Below, one piece after another: positions 21,401 to 32,894 of a DNA stretch of 64,000 bases. Source of the DNA: Serilophus lunatus (lineage: Eukaryota; Chordata; Aves; Passeriformes; Eurylaimidae); assembly GCA_013399895.1 (NCBI GenBank), contig VXBA01006141.1:7308-71307 (forward strand), written 5' to 3'. A program made the translations under genes and the position numbers. Positions within the stretch are counted from its first letter, which is position 1. Every line of letters starts with the position of its first letter. The notes under the pieces were generated by a model, which was not told the origin of the DNA, did no database searches, and saw nothing but the letters and a program-made list of their open reading frames with translations.

Positions 21401-22817
21401 TCTGAAGAGCTGATCTTCTGTAGTAGTTTTATCCTTATTAATTCATTCCTACAGATGTCAAATATTGAAAAAAATATTACAGAAACACAATGCAATGACG
21501 GAGAATGCTAGAACTTAAGATGTGATCAGAAAAAGACCTGTTCTGCTAATGGACTAAGTAATAAAATAACTAAGATCTTTTCTATAATTTAGATACATAT
21601 CATTAGTTTTGTTAATCACATGCAGTCTTCCAGGTTAAGATCTACCAGCTAAACTAGCACTAGAAACCCTCCAAATCCCTGACCTTTAAGCTGGTGGAAT
21701 ATCATACTCATCTAACACTGTGCCTAAGTACTGACTCTCAGTGAAGGATCTAATGCTTATGAAAAATATTAATCTGACCAGTGAAAGCTGCTTTTCCCAG
21801 AACTCTTTTTAACTTGTACCATTCTTTATGGAATAACTTAGATATATTCTGCACTTTAAAATTTTTCTCTTTTTTTATAGGTTTTTGAAAATCTGGGTTT
21901 CACTATTGTGTTTCCCAGTATGTAGACCAATTAATTTTTACTTTTGACTGGGGATGGTCTCCACTTGTCATACTAAAAGAATGTTACTATACATCAGCAA
22001 TCCTAAGGTATTAATAGATGTTAGTTGAGTTTCTGTCATTCACTCTACTGATAAAAAAGTATATATACTTTAAACAGACAGAAAAAACCCCTCCATAGAT
22101 ATGAGATTAATTTTTTAAAGCAAATTAACTTTTTCCTGGATATGGATTTTCAGCAATCCAAAACTAATTTGGAATATGGATCTAGATAGCACTATATTTC
22201 AGCTGAATTAACAATTCCTTTTAATGATAGCTAAAACATTTGGAAATTTCTATGTGGATTACTGTTGTGCTTAAAAGGCAAATCCAAGAAGCCTACTTAC
22301 ATCACAATTTAGATAACCCTTCATACCTGTCACAGAGAGGTCATGACAATATATAATTTGTTGCAGCCACAACATTTGAGGAACTTCAGCAAGGCTGTGG
22401 AGCTATCAGATGTGCTGATGTTGAAAGATTTTTGCAAAATGTCAGAATTTGTGTAAAATATTTAGCTATTCAGTAGGCCATGTGACTGGATGCTTCTTTT
22501 CCAGAAAAAAACAGTAGTCAATGCAATGCTTCATTAAAGGTTTGTCAAGATGTGCAGATTCCATGGTTCTGATATCTCTTTATTCCAGTTTTTCCTACAA
22601 ATGTGCAGAATTATAATGGAAAAGTACAGTCTGGATGCCTATGAAAACAGATTGAATAATGCAAAATGCTTGAGGTATGTCTACTGGCCTCTGTTATTAT
22701 ATTACAGAATAGGAGCCAAAATAACCTCAAAATAGTACTACTTTTCCATATGATCAGTTTATTTAGCTATCCATTGCAAAATTTGAAATACAGGATTACA
22801 CAGTGGTGACAAGATAT
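18480..22817. other. AT-rich non-coding stretch
   Basis: No gene is supported. Frames such as 18755-19015, 19553-19810, 19794-20075 and 20682-20912 (all +) have 76-93 codons, no recognisable motifs and random-looking composition. A T-rich run sits near 21178-21196. The part around 20090-20180 (ttcagctaattaaatctgcc) has a homeodomain-like core, but I would not call it an element. Confidence 0.55.
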
Positions 22818-22822
22818 GATGT
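22818..22822. repeat. target-site duplication gatgt, left copy
   Basis: This matches 24196-24200 exactly and directly abuts the LTR terminus tgtggtgg at 22823. Confidence 0.8.
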
Positions 22823-22908
22823 TGTGGTGGTTTGAGCCACTTTTTTTTTCACTAGGAGCGTGCACAACAATGACAGAAGATTGAACCGAATTTAACAGCA
22901 GGTAACAG

Positions 22909-22914
22909 TTTATT
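22909..22914 (-). promoter_or_regulatory. LTR polyadenylation signal AATAAA
   Basis: It reads tttatt on the plus strand inside the conserved 3' part of the LTR. The homologous LTR at 51929-52946 has AATAAA at the matching place. Confidence 0.7.
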
Positions 22915-23344
22915 GTCTAGGGCCTCGACCAGAAAAACAAACAACCTTATGGGAGCCCAGACAAAAATACACAGATATAAACCCCGACAATGCCATGCAA
23001 AAAAACCCTCCAAAACCCCAAACTGCTCCTCAAGCCAGCTGACTGTCTGAAAAGCAGTGGAAGGAAAAGGGAAGCTGGATCACTCCCAGCTCTCGAAATC
23101 TCTGCGAAATACAAAATGGTGAAAAGCATCCCCCTACCAGGGACACCCACAGGGAAGACTAGCACTTGCGATTTGGCTGTGTTGTCTCTGGGTGCCACCA
23201 TTGGAGCTCGATGGCGCCGCGCTGCTGCCCGTGGTGATGGAGGTGGGGGAAAGCCAGCCGCGCAGTCTGGGAGCTGGGAGAGGGGGAGCTGCGAACCTCC
23301 AGCTCAAGAAACAGCCGAGAAGAGAGGCAGGACTTCCGTGTCCA

Positions 23345-23345
23345 N
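23345..23345. other. single undetermined base in the LTR
   Basis: An isolated N in the GC-rich interior of the solo LTR. Unlike the N at 2883, I see no duplicated flanks. Confidence 0.95.
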
Positions 23346-24195
23346 GCGTGGGGCCCCTGCTGCTGTCCGAGGGACTCGATGCGGGGAATCCCTGGGACAG
23401 CGGGGCTGCCCATGACTATCTGGAGCAGCTGCCATGCCCATGCTGCTGACCGCAGCCACTGAGGTGCTCCCGAGGCCACCGCCTCATGTCGCGGGGACTC
23501 GCCACTTGTGGGAACCGGCCATGGGCAGCGTGCAGGGGCACCCGCCAGCCACAGGGACCCCTGAGAGGGACCCCCAGAGCGGCGGCGCCATCTTCAGCCA
23601 CACAGAGCTGTCACAGCACAGCTGCCTGCTCCAGCTGCCCCAGGGGGCTCCTTCATGGTGGCGTGGGGCCGGCAGCACCCACTGTCACCCAGGCCGGCGA
23701 GGCGGTGGCACCAACACCCATGCCTGTGGCCGGGATCGGCCGCCGCCAGGGGGCGCGAGGGTTGCAGTGCCGCGCGGCTCTGTGCTGTGCCTCCCGCTGC
23801 CATGTTGGCCACATCCCCACTGCCGACCGCCAGAGCTGCCACGAGCCAGGGGAGAGGCACTGGGCAGGACCAGGCACCACTCCCTGCCTTCATGGCGCTG
23901 AGCTCTTGGTCCCCCGCCGCAACTGTGGTGAGTGAGGTTGGGGGAGGGCTTCGTATCACTCCACTGCAGCTGTTCCCCCGACCCCTGTCCTGGGACATGG
24001 AGAACAGAGGTGAGGGAGAAGCTCCGAAGATCTCCCAGACCTTGGCTCTCCTTCAGGCTCTAAAAACCCCACGTTTTTAAAACAGGGAACCAAGCATGTG
24101 GACCATCCCAAAGCACCCTCCCAAACACCCTTCCCTTCCCCCTTTCTCCCCAGAACCCCTCGAGACCCAAACGCCCCCCACCCTAAACCTATACA

Positions 24196-24200
24196 GATGT
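24196..24200. repeat. target-site duplication gatgt, right copy
   Basis: This matches 22818-22822 exactly and directly abuts the LTR terminus cctataca ending at 24195. Confidence 0.8.
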
Positions 24201-25090
24201 ATACATGAATCCCACACACAATATTCTCTTCTTGAATTCTTTCTTTCACTTCCCAAGGGCATTTAATATTTGCCTTCAGAATCTTATTTGTCCCGTCAAA
24301 GAAGGTCCTTGATAGCCATTTTTTTCATTCCTGGATTTACCTTTGGTTTTAGTGGACTACTCTTTCCAGGGTTTCTCACAAGAAAAGCCCTGCATTTGAG
24401 CTACATCTTCAGACCTTTGTCTGGAGCCAAATTTCCGAGACAAAGTTCAGAAAAAAGATTGAGGATTAATCATATCTGGGAACTCAAAATCTTCGTTAGT
24501 TCCATTCCCCTGGAGCGATACTAGTGTGCTTTGCACATATTCTTGCCTTTTTTTTTTTTTTTCAGAAATCCCTTTGTTATGCCTTGATTCAGAGATTTCC
24601 TGTGATCATCTATAGAAGCTGACTATTAAATCAGTGCCTTATATGCACAGTGAGTTTAAAAAGCTATAAACCATAGGAAACCTGAGAGGAAACAAATAAG
24701 GAGAATTCTTCATGTACATTAGTTGAACCTGCATACCATCAAACAGCAGAGTTCTATTTTCTAAATACTCACTGCTATGATGCATGTTGGGTTGTGTAGA
24801 TTAATGAGGGGTCAGACAGATTGTAACATTCTGACAAGTTCTTACTAATTCAAGCTGTAGTTGGTAGAATCTCAGATTCAATCTTATTAGTAGAAATATG
24901 GAACTATAAGAAAAGACATTCTACCTTTTGATTTCTGCAAAAACATACAGCAGGAGGGAAAAGGGTCTTATTCTATAACTACTTTAGCTGCTATTTCATC
25001 ATGGCAGTGGATCTTCTGGGCAGCAACACCGATCTTATTAGCTACTAAGCATCAAACCTATGCAATCATATGAAAAACAATGTTTCCGCT

Positions 25091-25103
25091 CCCCCCCCCC
25101 CCC
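25091..25103. repeat. poly(C) run, 13 bases
   Basis: Thirteen consecutive C residues. The length may be unreliable in the assembly. Confidence 0.9.
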
Positions 25104-25208
25104 TTTCTTCTTTCCTAGACCTGCAGGATTTTACTCTGAAACAGAGTTGAGGACTTGTGAGATCCTGGTTTGGAATCTCGCTTCATTAATTATTGGGTCA
25201 GAACAAAC

Positions 25209-25210
<2 letters not shown>

Positions 25211-25245
<35 letters not shown>
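25211..25245. repeat. (GT)n microsatellite
   Basis: About 17 perfect GT units, probably polymorphic in length. It generates Cys-Val and Thr-His repeats in spurious frames on the two strands. Confidence 0.97.
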
Positions 25246-25247
<2 letters not shown>

Positions 25248-25605
25248 ATCCAGAAGTCTGTGGCTGCATAGTTCGGCTTGGAGCGCATGGCAGGGCTGCT
25301 GCTGTGCCCAGGCTGCCCGCAGAGCACATGGCCCAAGATGGTTGAAGCACATAGCTCAGGACCATGTAGCTGCCTGTCGATTAAGGAAGGCCTGCTTGGC
25401 AATCTGTCCACACCACATTCCCTGGAGTTTCTGACTGGCTGTGGCATCTGTCAGTCTGGCTAGGAGGGCATTGAGTGGCCAGTGGACCAGATGGCTCACC
25501 TGGAGGTAGCAGCCACGGCAGTCAAACTTTAGATGAGCACAGGAGAGAATTTCTATTTTGTGTTTAGCTGGCTGACTGGAGACTCAGCAATATGGTGGTA
25601 ACTAT

Positions 25606-25730
25606 ATTTCTCTCTTTCTCTCTCTCTCTTTTTTTTTTTTCTCCCTTCCTTCCTTGCTTCCTTGCTTTCTTCCTTCCTTCCCGTTTCTTCTTCACTCTTT
25701 TAGTCTCATTCCTCTACTCTTTTCTTTCTC
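25606..25730. repeat. polypyrimidine tract
   Basis: About 125 bases with very few purines, with CTCT, T-run and CTTCCTTC blocks. Homopyrimidine tracts with mirror symmetry can adopt triplex (H-DNA) structure in general. No function is shown here. Confidence 0.85.
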
Positions 25731-26574
25731 TTGTGGACAACAAAACCAAAGGAATATGTATTGTACTAAGCTAGGTTACTGATTGCTTTAGATTGGCTGT
25801 TTTGGTGGACTGTGTTTTTGCTAATACTCTAGTGTATTACTTTTAATGATATTCTTGCTAAATTGTATGAGGTTGATGTTTACTAATGCTTTAGTGTAAT
25901 GCTCTTCCTTGGTTGTATGTTGTTCCTGTAAACCCTTTTGCCAAAACACCTATTTTCTCACTAAATTAAAAGAATTTCTCTCAGCAAAGCGTGAAAACAT
26001 TTTCTCCGGATGTGACTTCATAGATAATAATGAACCAAAAGGCTTTTTGCAAAAGACCAGTTAAGTGAAATCTTTTGAAAACCTTAAATAAAAATAATAT
26101 AACTGGTTAAGCTTATATGGCTTCGAAACCAGATTGTTACAGGACTAACTCTAAAGTGCTATGTGAGCAGCTCCTGAGTAGAGGAAGCTTCTTATCAAGA
26201 AAAAAGCCTTTTTCAGAGATTGTTATGTTATTGATCTCAAATCTGAGAAGATATAGGCTGACTGACCTTGACCCAAGGACAAGTTTGTGTTTAATTTCTC
26301 ACTACAAGGGGAAAAGTATACTTTGAGATACTATCAATACATGTGTATAGGTCATTAGTCTTATCAATGAGTCATATCAATGAATATGCTTTTAACATGT
26401 ACTAATTTTCTGTGTCTTACGTGAAAAGACACATGTACTGTACGTTCTCATTAAAAGACTATAGTTTTCTTTTGCTCTTCCTTTATCAGAAAAAGATCAT
26501 GTTGGGGATTCGTCCTCTGTCCCGGAAACTGAGTAGAATTTTTAACCCAGTATTTTCTATATAGTGTATTTCAG

Positions 26575-26656
26575 GTGGTTTGTTTGGTTTGTTTGTTTGT
26601 TTTTGTTTGTTTGTTTTTTGTAGTTTTTGCTTTGTTTGTTTGTTTACTTGTTTTTT
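26575..26656. repeat. (TTTG)n-like T/G tract
   Basis: ggtttgtttggtttgtttgt and similar T/G sequence. The minus-strand frame at 26486-26671 (Lys/Asn/Gln repeats) is its translation and not a gene. Confidence 0.9.
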
Positions 26657-26959
26657 ATTAAATCTACTCATATTTATTCAACAAAGGATTTTTTCCTTTT
26701 CTTTATGAAGAACCCTGTGGGTCTTTTGTTTGCAAGGACTAATGTCAGAAAGAAGAAACAAATGGTGCAAACTAATTCATTGAAAAAATAAAGAAAATTA
26801 TTAAAGACAGAGGCTCTGAGCATATATTATTTAATGTTATTTTAGGACACCGACAAAATAAAAAAATAAAAAGTATTTTAGCAAAGTCTTGAAAAAATCA
26901 ACTAAAAGCTTTAGTTAGCAATATCCAGCAACAGTCTGCATTAAAGATCTTTGATACTA

Positions 26960-27240
26960 ATTGGAATGAATTCATGCCTTGCCTATTGTAAGTCAAGACT
27001 GCACAAGCTTCCTTTCTCTCTGATAATGTTGCAAAGGTAGCCTCACTTCCATCTATTAATGTCATCTCTAGTGTGCCTGTGAAATTTGCCAGAGCTGATT
27101 AGAGCAGATATTAAATGATAATTGGACATTTAGTGCTCATCAAACAGAAAGTGACAGATGGGCCTCTAATTAAATTATAGTTCTGACATTACTCACAATG
27201 GTTTATGAATCTTCAGTAGTGACCTTCATGCATCTCTTCT
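26960..27240. promoter_or_regulatory. candidate conserved non-coding element
   Basis: The block is free of simple repeats and dense in homeodomain-type and cofactor-type sites: gatactaattggaatgaatt, gagctgattagagcag, aatgataattggac, gtgacagatgggc and ctctaattaaattatag. TGACAG is a MEIS/TGIF-type core and CAGATG an E-box. The 12-mer tgacagatgggc at 27152-27163 recurs exactly at 53797-53808 in another block of the same character. This is a guess from motif texture. Conservation is untested. Confidence 0.22.
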
Positions 27241-27813
27241 CTCTTTTGGGGAAAAAGAGAGTGATAAGAAAAAAAAGACATTATTAAAATTTTAACAAAT
27301 ATGTGCAAAGTGAAAACCTTTCTTTTCTCATTGATCACGCCATAGAATTAGATAATTAATTATAAAATAATGCAACAAATAATCAGATTCATGTAAATCA
27401 GGTTAAGTGGCTGAAGCTGGGGGGAGAAATTAATCATACTATGAAAAAAATTATTCCTTTTTTAACCTGACTTTCATTGTGGAGAAAGAAAGTGTGCCTA
27501 AATATAGCCTGATCCTAGAAAAGGAAATTCAGTGCTTCTTTTACTCATCAACAAGATTGCCTAGCCTTGCCTTGCCTTGTCTCTACCAGCTAAATGAAAA
27601 GGCTTTACATAATGAAAGGGGCTAAAGACACATTTGCTGAGCCAGAACTGCATTCTCACCTCAGTTAAAAAGGAAAACTTGCTGTTACTTTTTAGAAACA
27701 AGTTTTAAAAAGTAGTAACTACAGTGTCCGTGGTTATCAACATTCTCCATTTTTGTGTAATCTATCTTCCAGTAATTGGTTGACTGGTATATATTTGTAT
27801 AAAGAACATTCAA

Positions 27814-27849
27814 ATAGATAGATAGACAGACAGACAGACAGATAGATGC
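27814..27849. repeat. GATA/GACA microsatellite
   Basis: A compound array of about nine tetranucleotides: agat/agac units turning into agac units and back. It is short and likely polymorphic. Confidence 0.92.
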
Positions 27850-27934
27850 TAACTTTAGCATTTCCATATGTTTAAAACATTGTAAAGTCTTTACTGTATT
27901 AATGAGATTAGAGGAAAAAAAATATGTATATCAT

Positions 27935-27971
27935 GCTGCATATGCATATGTAGCTACACACATATATGTGT
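27935..27971. repeat. pair of AT-rich palindromes
   Basis: catatgcatatg near 27940-27950 and the perfect 14-bp palindrome acacatatatgtgt at 27958-27971 lie side by side. They could form small cruciforms. Confidence 0.55.
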
Positions 27972-28130
27972 ATATTGTAAGAATTCAGAGACGTGCTGCT
28001 ATGATAAAAAATCAACAACTCTTATTTAGGTAAGTAGCCTTATTATTTTTAAGAGGGATTGATACCCAGAGCAAAATTCCCATCTATGTGTTGCCAGAAA
28101 TTGCCTTGTTAATATGAGGACATATAAGTA

Positions 28131-28150
28131 AACTTTAAAGCTTTAAAGTT
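28131..28150. repeat. perfect 20-bp palindrome
   Basis: aactttaaagctttaaagtt is its own reverse complement over all 20 bases, with no spacer. Confidence 0.9.
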
Positions 28151-28607
28151 GTAGGCATAGGAGTTATTCGTGAAGTCATTACATATGTGTACCTTCATAA
28201 TTTTAATTTATTCCCAGGTATTTCCTCATGGGTAGAAGGTATAATAAATAAAAAAGATATAGTAAATAAAAAACGGGAGCTCACAAAATAAAAAAACCCT
28301 AAAACAATCCCAGAATTTAACAAGAACCCCACTCCTAAAGAAATCCTCAGAAGCAACAAACTTCTGGAGCAGTTGGAAATAAATACAATCTTTAACAAGT
28401 TTTGTTAGTGTGCTTCATGTCTACACTGTGCAAAATCAACTGTGATTTTGAATATATGAACCTTGCTTTTTAGTCATATGTCTAATCTTTCAGTAATGCA
28501 ATAGAAAATTTTAAATCTTTAGGATTCCTGAAGTGTCTCCATTGCACATGACCAGAACTTCTAAAAGAGACAATACTCAACTCCATATAAACTGTAACAT
28601 GAGAGGT

Positions 28608-28638
28608 TTAAAAAAAAACCCAAACCCAACACAAAAAT
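28608..28638. repeat. A/C-rich low-complexity tract
   Basis: taaaaaaaaacccaaaccca-type sequence, a short member of the A/C tracts seen across the window. Confidence 0.7.
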
Positions 28639-29921
28639 TAATATTTAGATATTTACTTATATTTTCTGAATTTTAACTAGAATTCAAGAGTGTTTGGTGT
28701 CAAATGTAGCTAATGTAAAAAACATATCATATCCTGAGTTCATTTTAAAACAGCGTGTCCAAACAGTAAAGATTAAAATGCTGAAGAAAAGTGAAATGTT
28801 ATTGTTCTGAAAGGACTGCTCTCCTCTGAGCTTTCAAGAGCCTCCTGCTGTGAAAGTCATTTGGACTTAATCAAAAACTCCTTGATTCAATTATACTCAA
28901 TGGACCCTTTTCTCAGTTAAACTGGTATAAATGTGGAGTAACTTCACTGATTTTAGTAGTTACTCTGGATTTATTCTGCTGCCCTGGTCCACCTAATCTT
29001 CTATTCAATAATGGGTATTTGCAGGGGCAAGGAGCTTTGCTGGATGGTCTTCTCTACTGTTATTTTCATTCTTTTTCAAGCTACAACATGAGAAAGCCCA
29101 TTAATCGTTTTTTATGAGATCTTTGTTGTACTTCCTATATTATGTTCTAGAAAGCTCTTAAATTCCTCATAATTTCTGTTCAAATTTTCTCTTTGTACCT
29201 AATTTCCACAAAGAAAAGATGCTTTTCATTTTTAAGGCATTTTATATCTGAAAATCTTAGTCTATTTTGGTTTGCAGATGCAAACTTCTCTGTAGTGAGA
29301 CATTTTCTTTAACTTACACTATCAAAACAATGTATCAACAAACTTTCTATGCTCTTGTATATTTTACACCCCGTTTTAGGGCCCTGAGGAAATTGCGGCT
29401 CTTCTGTGAGTTTATGTGGCTGAATTAAAGTGTTTAGCTGGTTGAGCCCCAGGTCAGTACTTCACTGATAAAAGCTGTTGTGAAAAAAGCTGGAAGTGAA
29501 GGACTGTCTCTCTTTTCCTTCGGGAACTGCTTTTAAGAAGAGGCTTTACTCCCAGCCCCAACCTATTCATCTTCACAGATGGGCAGCAGTGAAGTTTGTG
29601 CTCAATCTTATACCCTCCTCCATCCATCCTGCCCTTGATCCATACCTGCTGACTGGGCTTCCTGGCCTTTCCTGGGACCTTCCTTGTCACAGTGGACCAG
29701 CCAGGAGATAAATGTACTGTCTGACTGATCATAGCTTCTAGGCCCAATCCTGATGCTAATTTGTCTCTAGCACCCTTGCTGATCATCAGAGATGACCCTT
29801 TATCCCACATTCTGAAGAAGGCACGAAGGAGCAGCAGAGTGACCTTTAGAAGAAATGACCAAGATTAGATGCCTCTTATGATGGTCGAGGGGTTGTTAAC
29901 ATCAAAAGTATGAAAGGTTAA

Positions 29922-30056
29922 GAAGACAGGAGTATGAAATCTTCAATCCAGGATCTAAAGCAAAAGGAGAGAGCTCAATTAGCTAAACTCCTTAACCATC
30001 TAACTCAGCAAAATAAACTCATCCAACTAAAGGGACAAATGCTCTCTGGGCCCTAA
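29922..30056 (+). other. unrecognised 44-codon frame, Gln/Lys/Leu-rich
   Basis: The frame opens after TAA at 29919-29921 and closes with TAA at 30054-30056. The predicted stretch begins EDRSMKSSIQDLKQKERAQL and continues with AKLLNHLTQQNKLIQLKGQM. Leu and Ile recur at roughly heptad spacing with Gln, Lys and Asn between, which resembles a short coiled coil. It has an internal ATG at 29934. It could be the last exon of a gene, a relic of an old transposon or a chance frame. I do not recognise it and find no partner exon. Confidence 0.15.
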
Positions 30057-31604
30057 CATCCTAGTTCATAGGAAAGTGCTATCTCAGGTCTTTGGAAGGA
30101 ACATTAGTGGCAACTTCTACGTGAAGTGAAATATAAAACTCTCTTCTGGGCAAGTATTTCATATTGGGAACTCTGAACATACAGAGACTGAACACACTTT
30201 CACACGTACTGAACATACTAAGAACTCAAGGAACAAAAATAAGAAACCAACCAAATAAATAATTCCCCCAATTTTTCAGTTAAGACGGTTCTGGGCACAA
30301 AAGCTTTGCATCCTAGGTAAATGCAAAGCAAGTTTTGGGGAATCTTCAGCCCTGTCACTTCTTTTTTCTGACTGTTGGTAGTTAAAAGCTCAGAAGTCAC
30401 TTATTTCCTGACCTTCCTTCTAACTGAAGACAAGGGAAGGCAAGGAAGCAGTATATTTCAGGAAGATAGTGATACCGGGACCTTACCAGTTCCAGAAGAG
30501 GCTCAGAACTATCAGAAACATCACACCATGTAAACAAGCTTTATGGACATATGTGGCAAACAAAGTCTGGTTTATCATTTTGATATGCCTTACTCTTCAA
30601 GGACGTTGCTTTTTGTAAATATTATCTTTTCAATGTGACTATTTGGATACCATGGATACCATGGTTATTGCTCACAGGGAACACAGCACCTGAGGTACAT
30701 GAGAGAAATCAGATTGATGGAATTATTGTCAGCTAGCAAATAGTAAAATAAAGCCAGGGCCTTAGCAGGGAGAGGAAAAACCAAGTGATTCTATACTTGG
30801 GTTGAGAGATGGGTTTGGATTTCCATGACAATGCTCCTGAAGGCTAGAAGCTGTTGAGAAGATCAGAACTTGTTCTGGTCATGTTTTTTTGCTGACATTG
30901 CATGGTCAAATTGAAGTTGGGATAGCAGTTTTTTACCAGTTAAGGCCAGGATGCAAGGGCTTTGTTTCTGTCCACAACATATTATGCAGACATATAAGAG
31001 ACCAGGAAGATCCTGACATGTCTTTTGCACCAATAAAAAGATAAAGGTAACAACTTATGCAACTGAATGACCTGTGGTATATCCATGTTTTATCATTGCT
31101 CTTCTGCACCCCTTACATTCTCACTGATAGATGGTGGTGAGGCCATGGGTTGCTTATGCTGACAAACTGATGCAGAAAACAACAAACTGTGCAAACAGTA
31201 GCTGATGGGGTGGGAGGAGAACACACAGCTGCCTGACACTAAGTGAAAGGCAGAGCCTGAGGAAGTACTGCCACAAGATGAATCCAAACTGCCAGGCAGG
31301 ACCTGATTGATCTAATGACAATTGTTCAAAGTGACTTCTTTCCCTGGGCCTGTGATGTACTGGTCTAGATTCAAGGATTAAACTTCGATTTGTATAAGTA
31401 TTTTGTGGAGCAAGAATTGCTGTGCTACTCCCAACACCTATCCAGTCAAGTACATCTGTGACTACATATCACTGAACTGTGCTGTTATCTTCTAGTGGCC
31501 TTCCAGCACACTTTTTCATCTGATATTACCATATATGCATTTGCTATAGACTACATTACTATATCATGGCATATAAAGAGCCTAAGTGTGTGGAAGTGTT
31601 TTTT

Positions 31605-31800
31605 TTTCTAGCTGAAAGTGTTGTCAATCACTGAAATAGGATGCCAAGGGAGGTGGTAGAATAGCCATCCCTGGAAGTGTTCAAGAAATGACTGGATGTG
31701 GCATTTAATGCTATGGTTTGGTAGGCATGGTGATGTTCAAAGGTTCAACTTCATGATCTTGGAGGTCTTTTCAAATCTTAATAATTTTCTGATTCTATGA
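31605..31800 (+). mobile_element. CR1 LINE, short degenerate 3' fragment
   Basis: A plus-strand CR1 3' end. The landmarks are ataggatgccaagggaggtgg, catccctggaagtgttcaag, actggatgtggcatttaatg, cttcatgatcttggaggtctt and a terminal ctgattctatga. It is about 200 bp and much diverged. Confidence 0.88.
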
Positions 31801-32894
31801 AAAGGAAGAAGGAGGAAGAGGGATCATGAAAATCTTCACAGCCTTGCTTAAGAGCACAAATTTATTGCTCTTCTCACTCAGAAAACATTGGAAAGCTTCA
31901 AAGTTCCTCAATCATCTTCTGTTATTACCAAACTCAAAATATCTTATTCTTTCTAGGTGCAAATCTCCTTTACAGCTATTCTTATGACACAGGCATTTCT
32001 GATTCTTCAATCTAAAATAATTTCTGATGTCTAGATCAGACCCCTCGTAAAATGATGTGCATGGTTTTTCAAAAGTGCCTTCAATCACAAGAATGCTGAT
32101 GATTATGCAAAATAATGACTCAAAATTAAGGAAGATGCATTTTTAATCTTTGTTCCTATGTTATCCACACTTCTTAATTAATTTTTGCTAGTCATAACTG
32201 ATAATATTTTCAATTGGTTCAGCAAGAGGGTTTCATTTGATCAGTTTATCAGAAATTTAGAAAGAATTCAGGAGTGAAGTGCTACTACAAGTTTGAATGA
32301 ACAAGAATAATTTATTATTTTCCATAGGATCATTGATCTGGTAAAGTAAGTTTCAAGAAGAAAAGAATTATTCTTAATGTTTATTCTTTTGTTTAATGGG
32401 ACTTATAATTGAAGTAGAAAATAAAAGAATAAATGTCATTTTTTATCATTAAGATATTTAGGCTTAAAAATGTCATAAAATTGATTAGCCCTTCGCTCAA
32501 GAGGATATACTCACAAACAAATTCATGTTAGACCATAATGAACATGGCTTTCTCCTTTACTTCTGATTTGTCTGGCATGCCGATGAAAGTAAATCACTGC
32601 AGAGGCATCCCTTCATCCTTCTCCACACATTTTTGCTTCCTTTATCTTCTTCTTCAGTGGTTTTGGTGATTAATCCACCACTTTATAACATTATTCCTAC
32701 AAAAAGAACTGAATTTTTCAGTCATGTGTCCACTTGTATTTTATTTGGTATATTTTCCTGTTTGGGCTGTATGGAAAACTCCATGATTAAGATAATAGGA
32801 TTTTGATTTCAGTAAGCTTTGGAGTTGGTGATTTTAAAGAACTCGTAACAGAAGAGTTGTGCTTTTTTTTGTCTTTTTACTTTCTTATAAACAA
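31801..32894. other. AT-rich non-coding stretch
   Basis: Nothing recognisable lies between the two CR1 pieces. Confidence 0.55.

Larger units (their letters stand above)
22823..24195 (-). mobile_element. solo LTR of an endogenous retrovirus (ERVL-like), 1373 bp
   Basis: On the minus strand the element starts TGTATAGGTTTAGGG and ends CTCAAACCACCACA. It therefore has TGT...ACA termini, with a further inverted GGTTT/AAACC match. It is flanked on both sides by the same five bases, gatgt (22818-22822 and 24196-24200), a target-site duplication. Five bases is the usual length for ERVL-type integrases. A minus-strand AATAAA signal lies at 22909-22914, 87-92 bp from the 3' end, as in an R region. 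The interior is very G+C- and CpG-rich compared with its surroundings. The 3' part is clearly homologous to the LTR at 51929-52946. No gag, pol or env sequence is present, so this is a solo LTR left by recombination. The many open frames in 22947-24262 are products of high GC and not genes. Confidence 0.87.
24201..26574. other. non-coding stretch with microsatellites
   Basis: No gene is supported. From about 25250 to 25530 the sequence is less AT-rich and looks unique. The frames there (25060-25434 +, 25131-25352 -, 25190-25447 -) run through the (GT)n repeat on opposite strands and are artefacts. Simple repeats are listed separately. Confidence 0.55.
26657..31604. other. AT-rich non-coding stretch
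   Basis: No gene is supported. It contains a candidate conserved block (26960-27240), small simple repeats, a palindrome and an unexplained small frame (29922-30056). The 118-codon minus-strand frame at 29454-29810 overlaps a 71-codon plus-strand frame at 29496-29711. Neither shows a known domain. The part from about 28980 to 31400 is slightly richer in G+C and looks like unique DNA. Confidence 0.5.

Noticed and set aside
22947..24262. many overlapping frames of 60-155 codons on both strands
   Set aside because: They arise from the high G+C, stop-poor sequence of the solo LTR. They overlap on all frames and have no homology to retroviral or host proteins.
25060..25447. frames of 124, 73 and 85 codons across the (GT)n repeat
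   Set aside because: Their open length depends on the dinucleotide repeat, giving Cys-Val or Thr-His runs on opposite strands.
29454..29810. 118-codon minus-strand frame
   Set aside because: It overlaps an equally unremarkable plus-strand frame and shows no domain, signal or repeat pattern.
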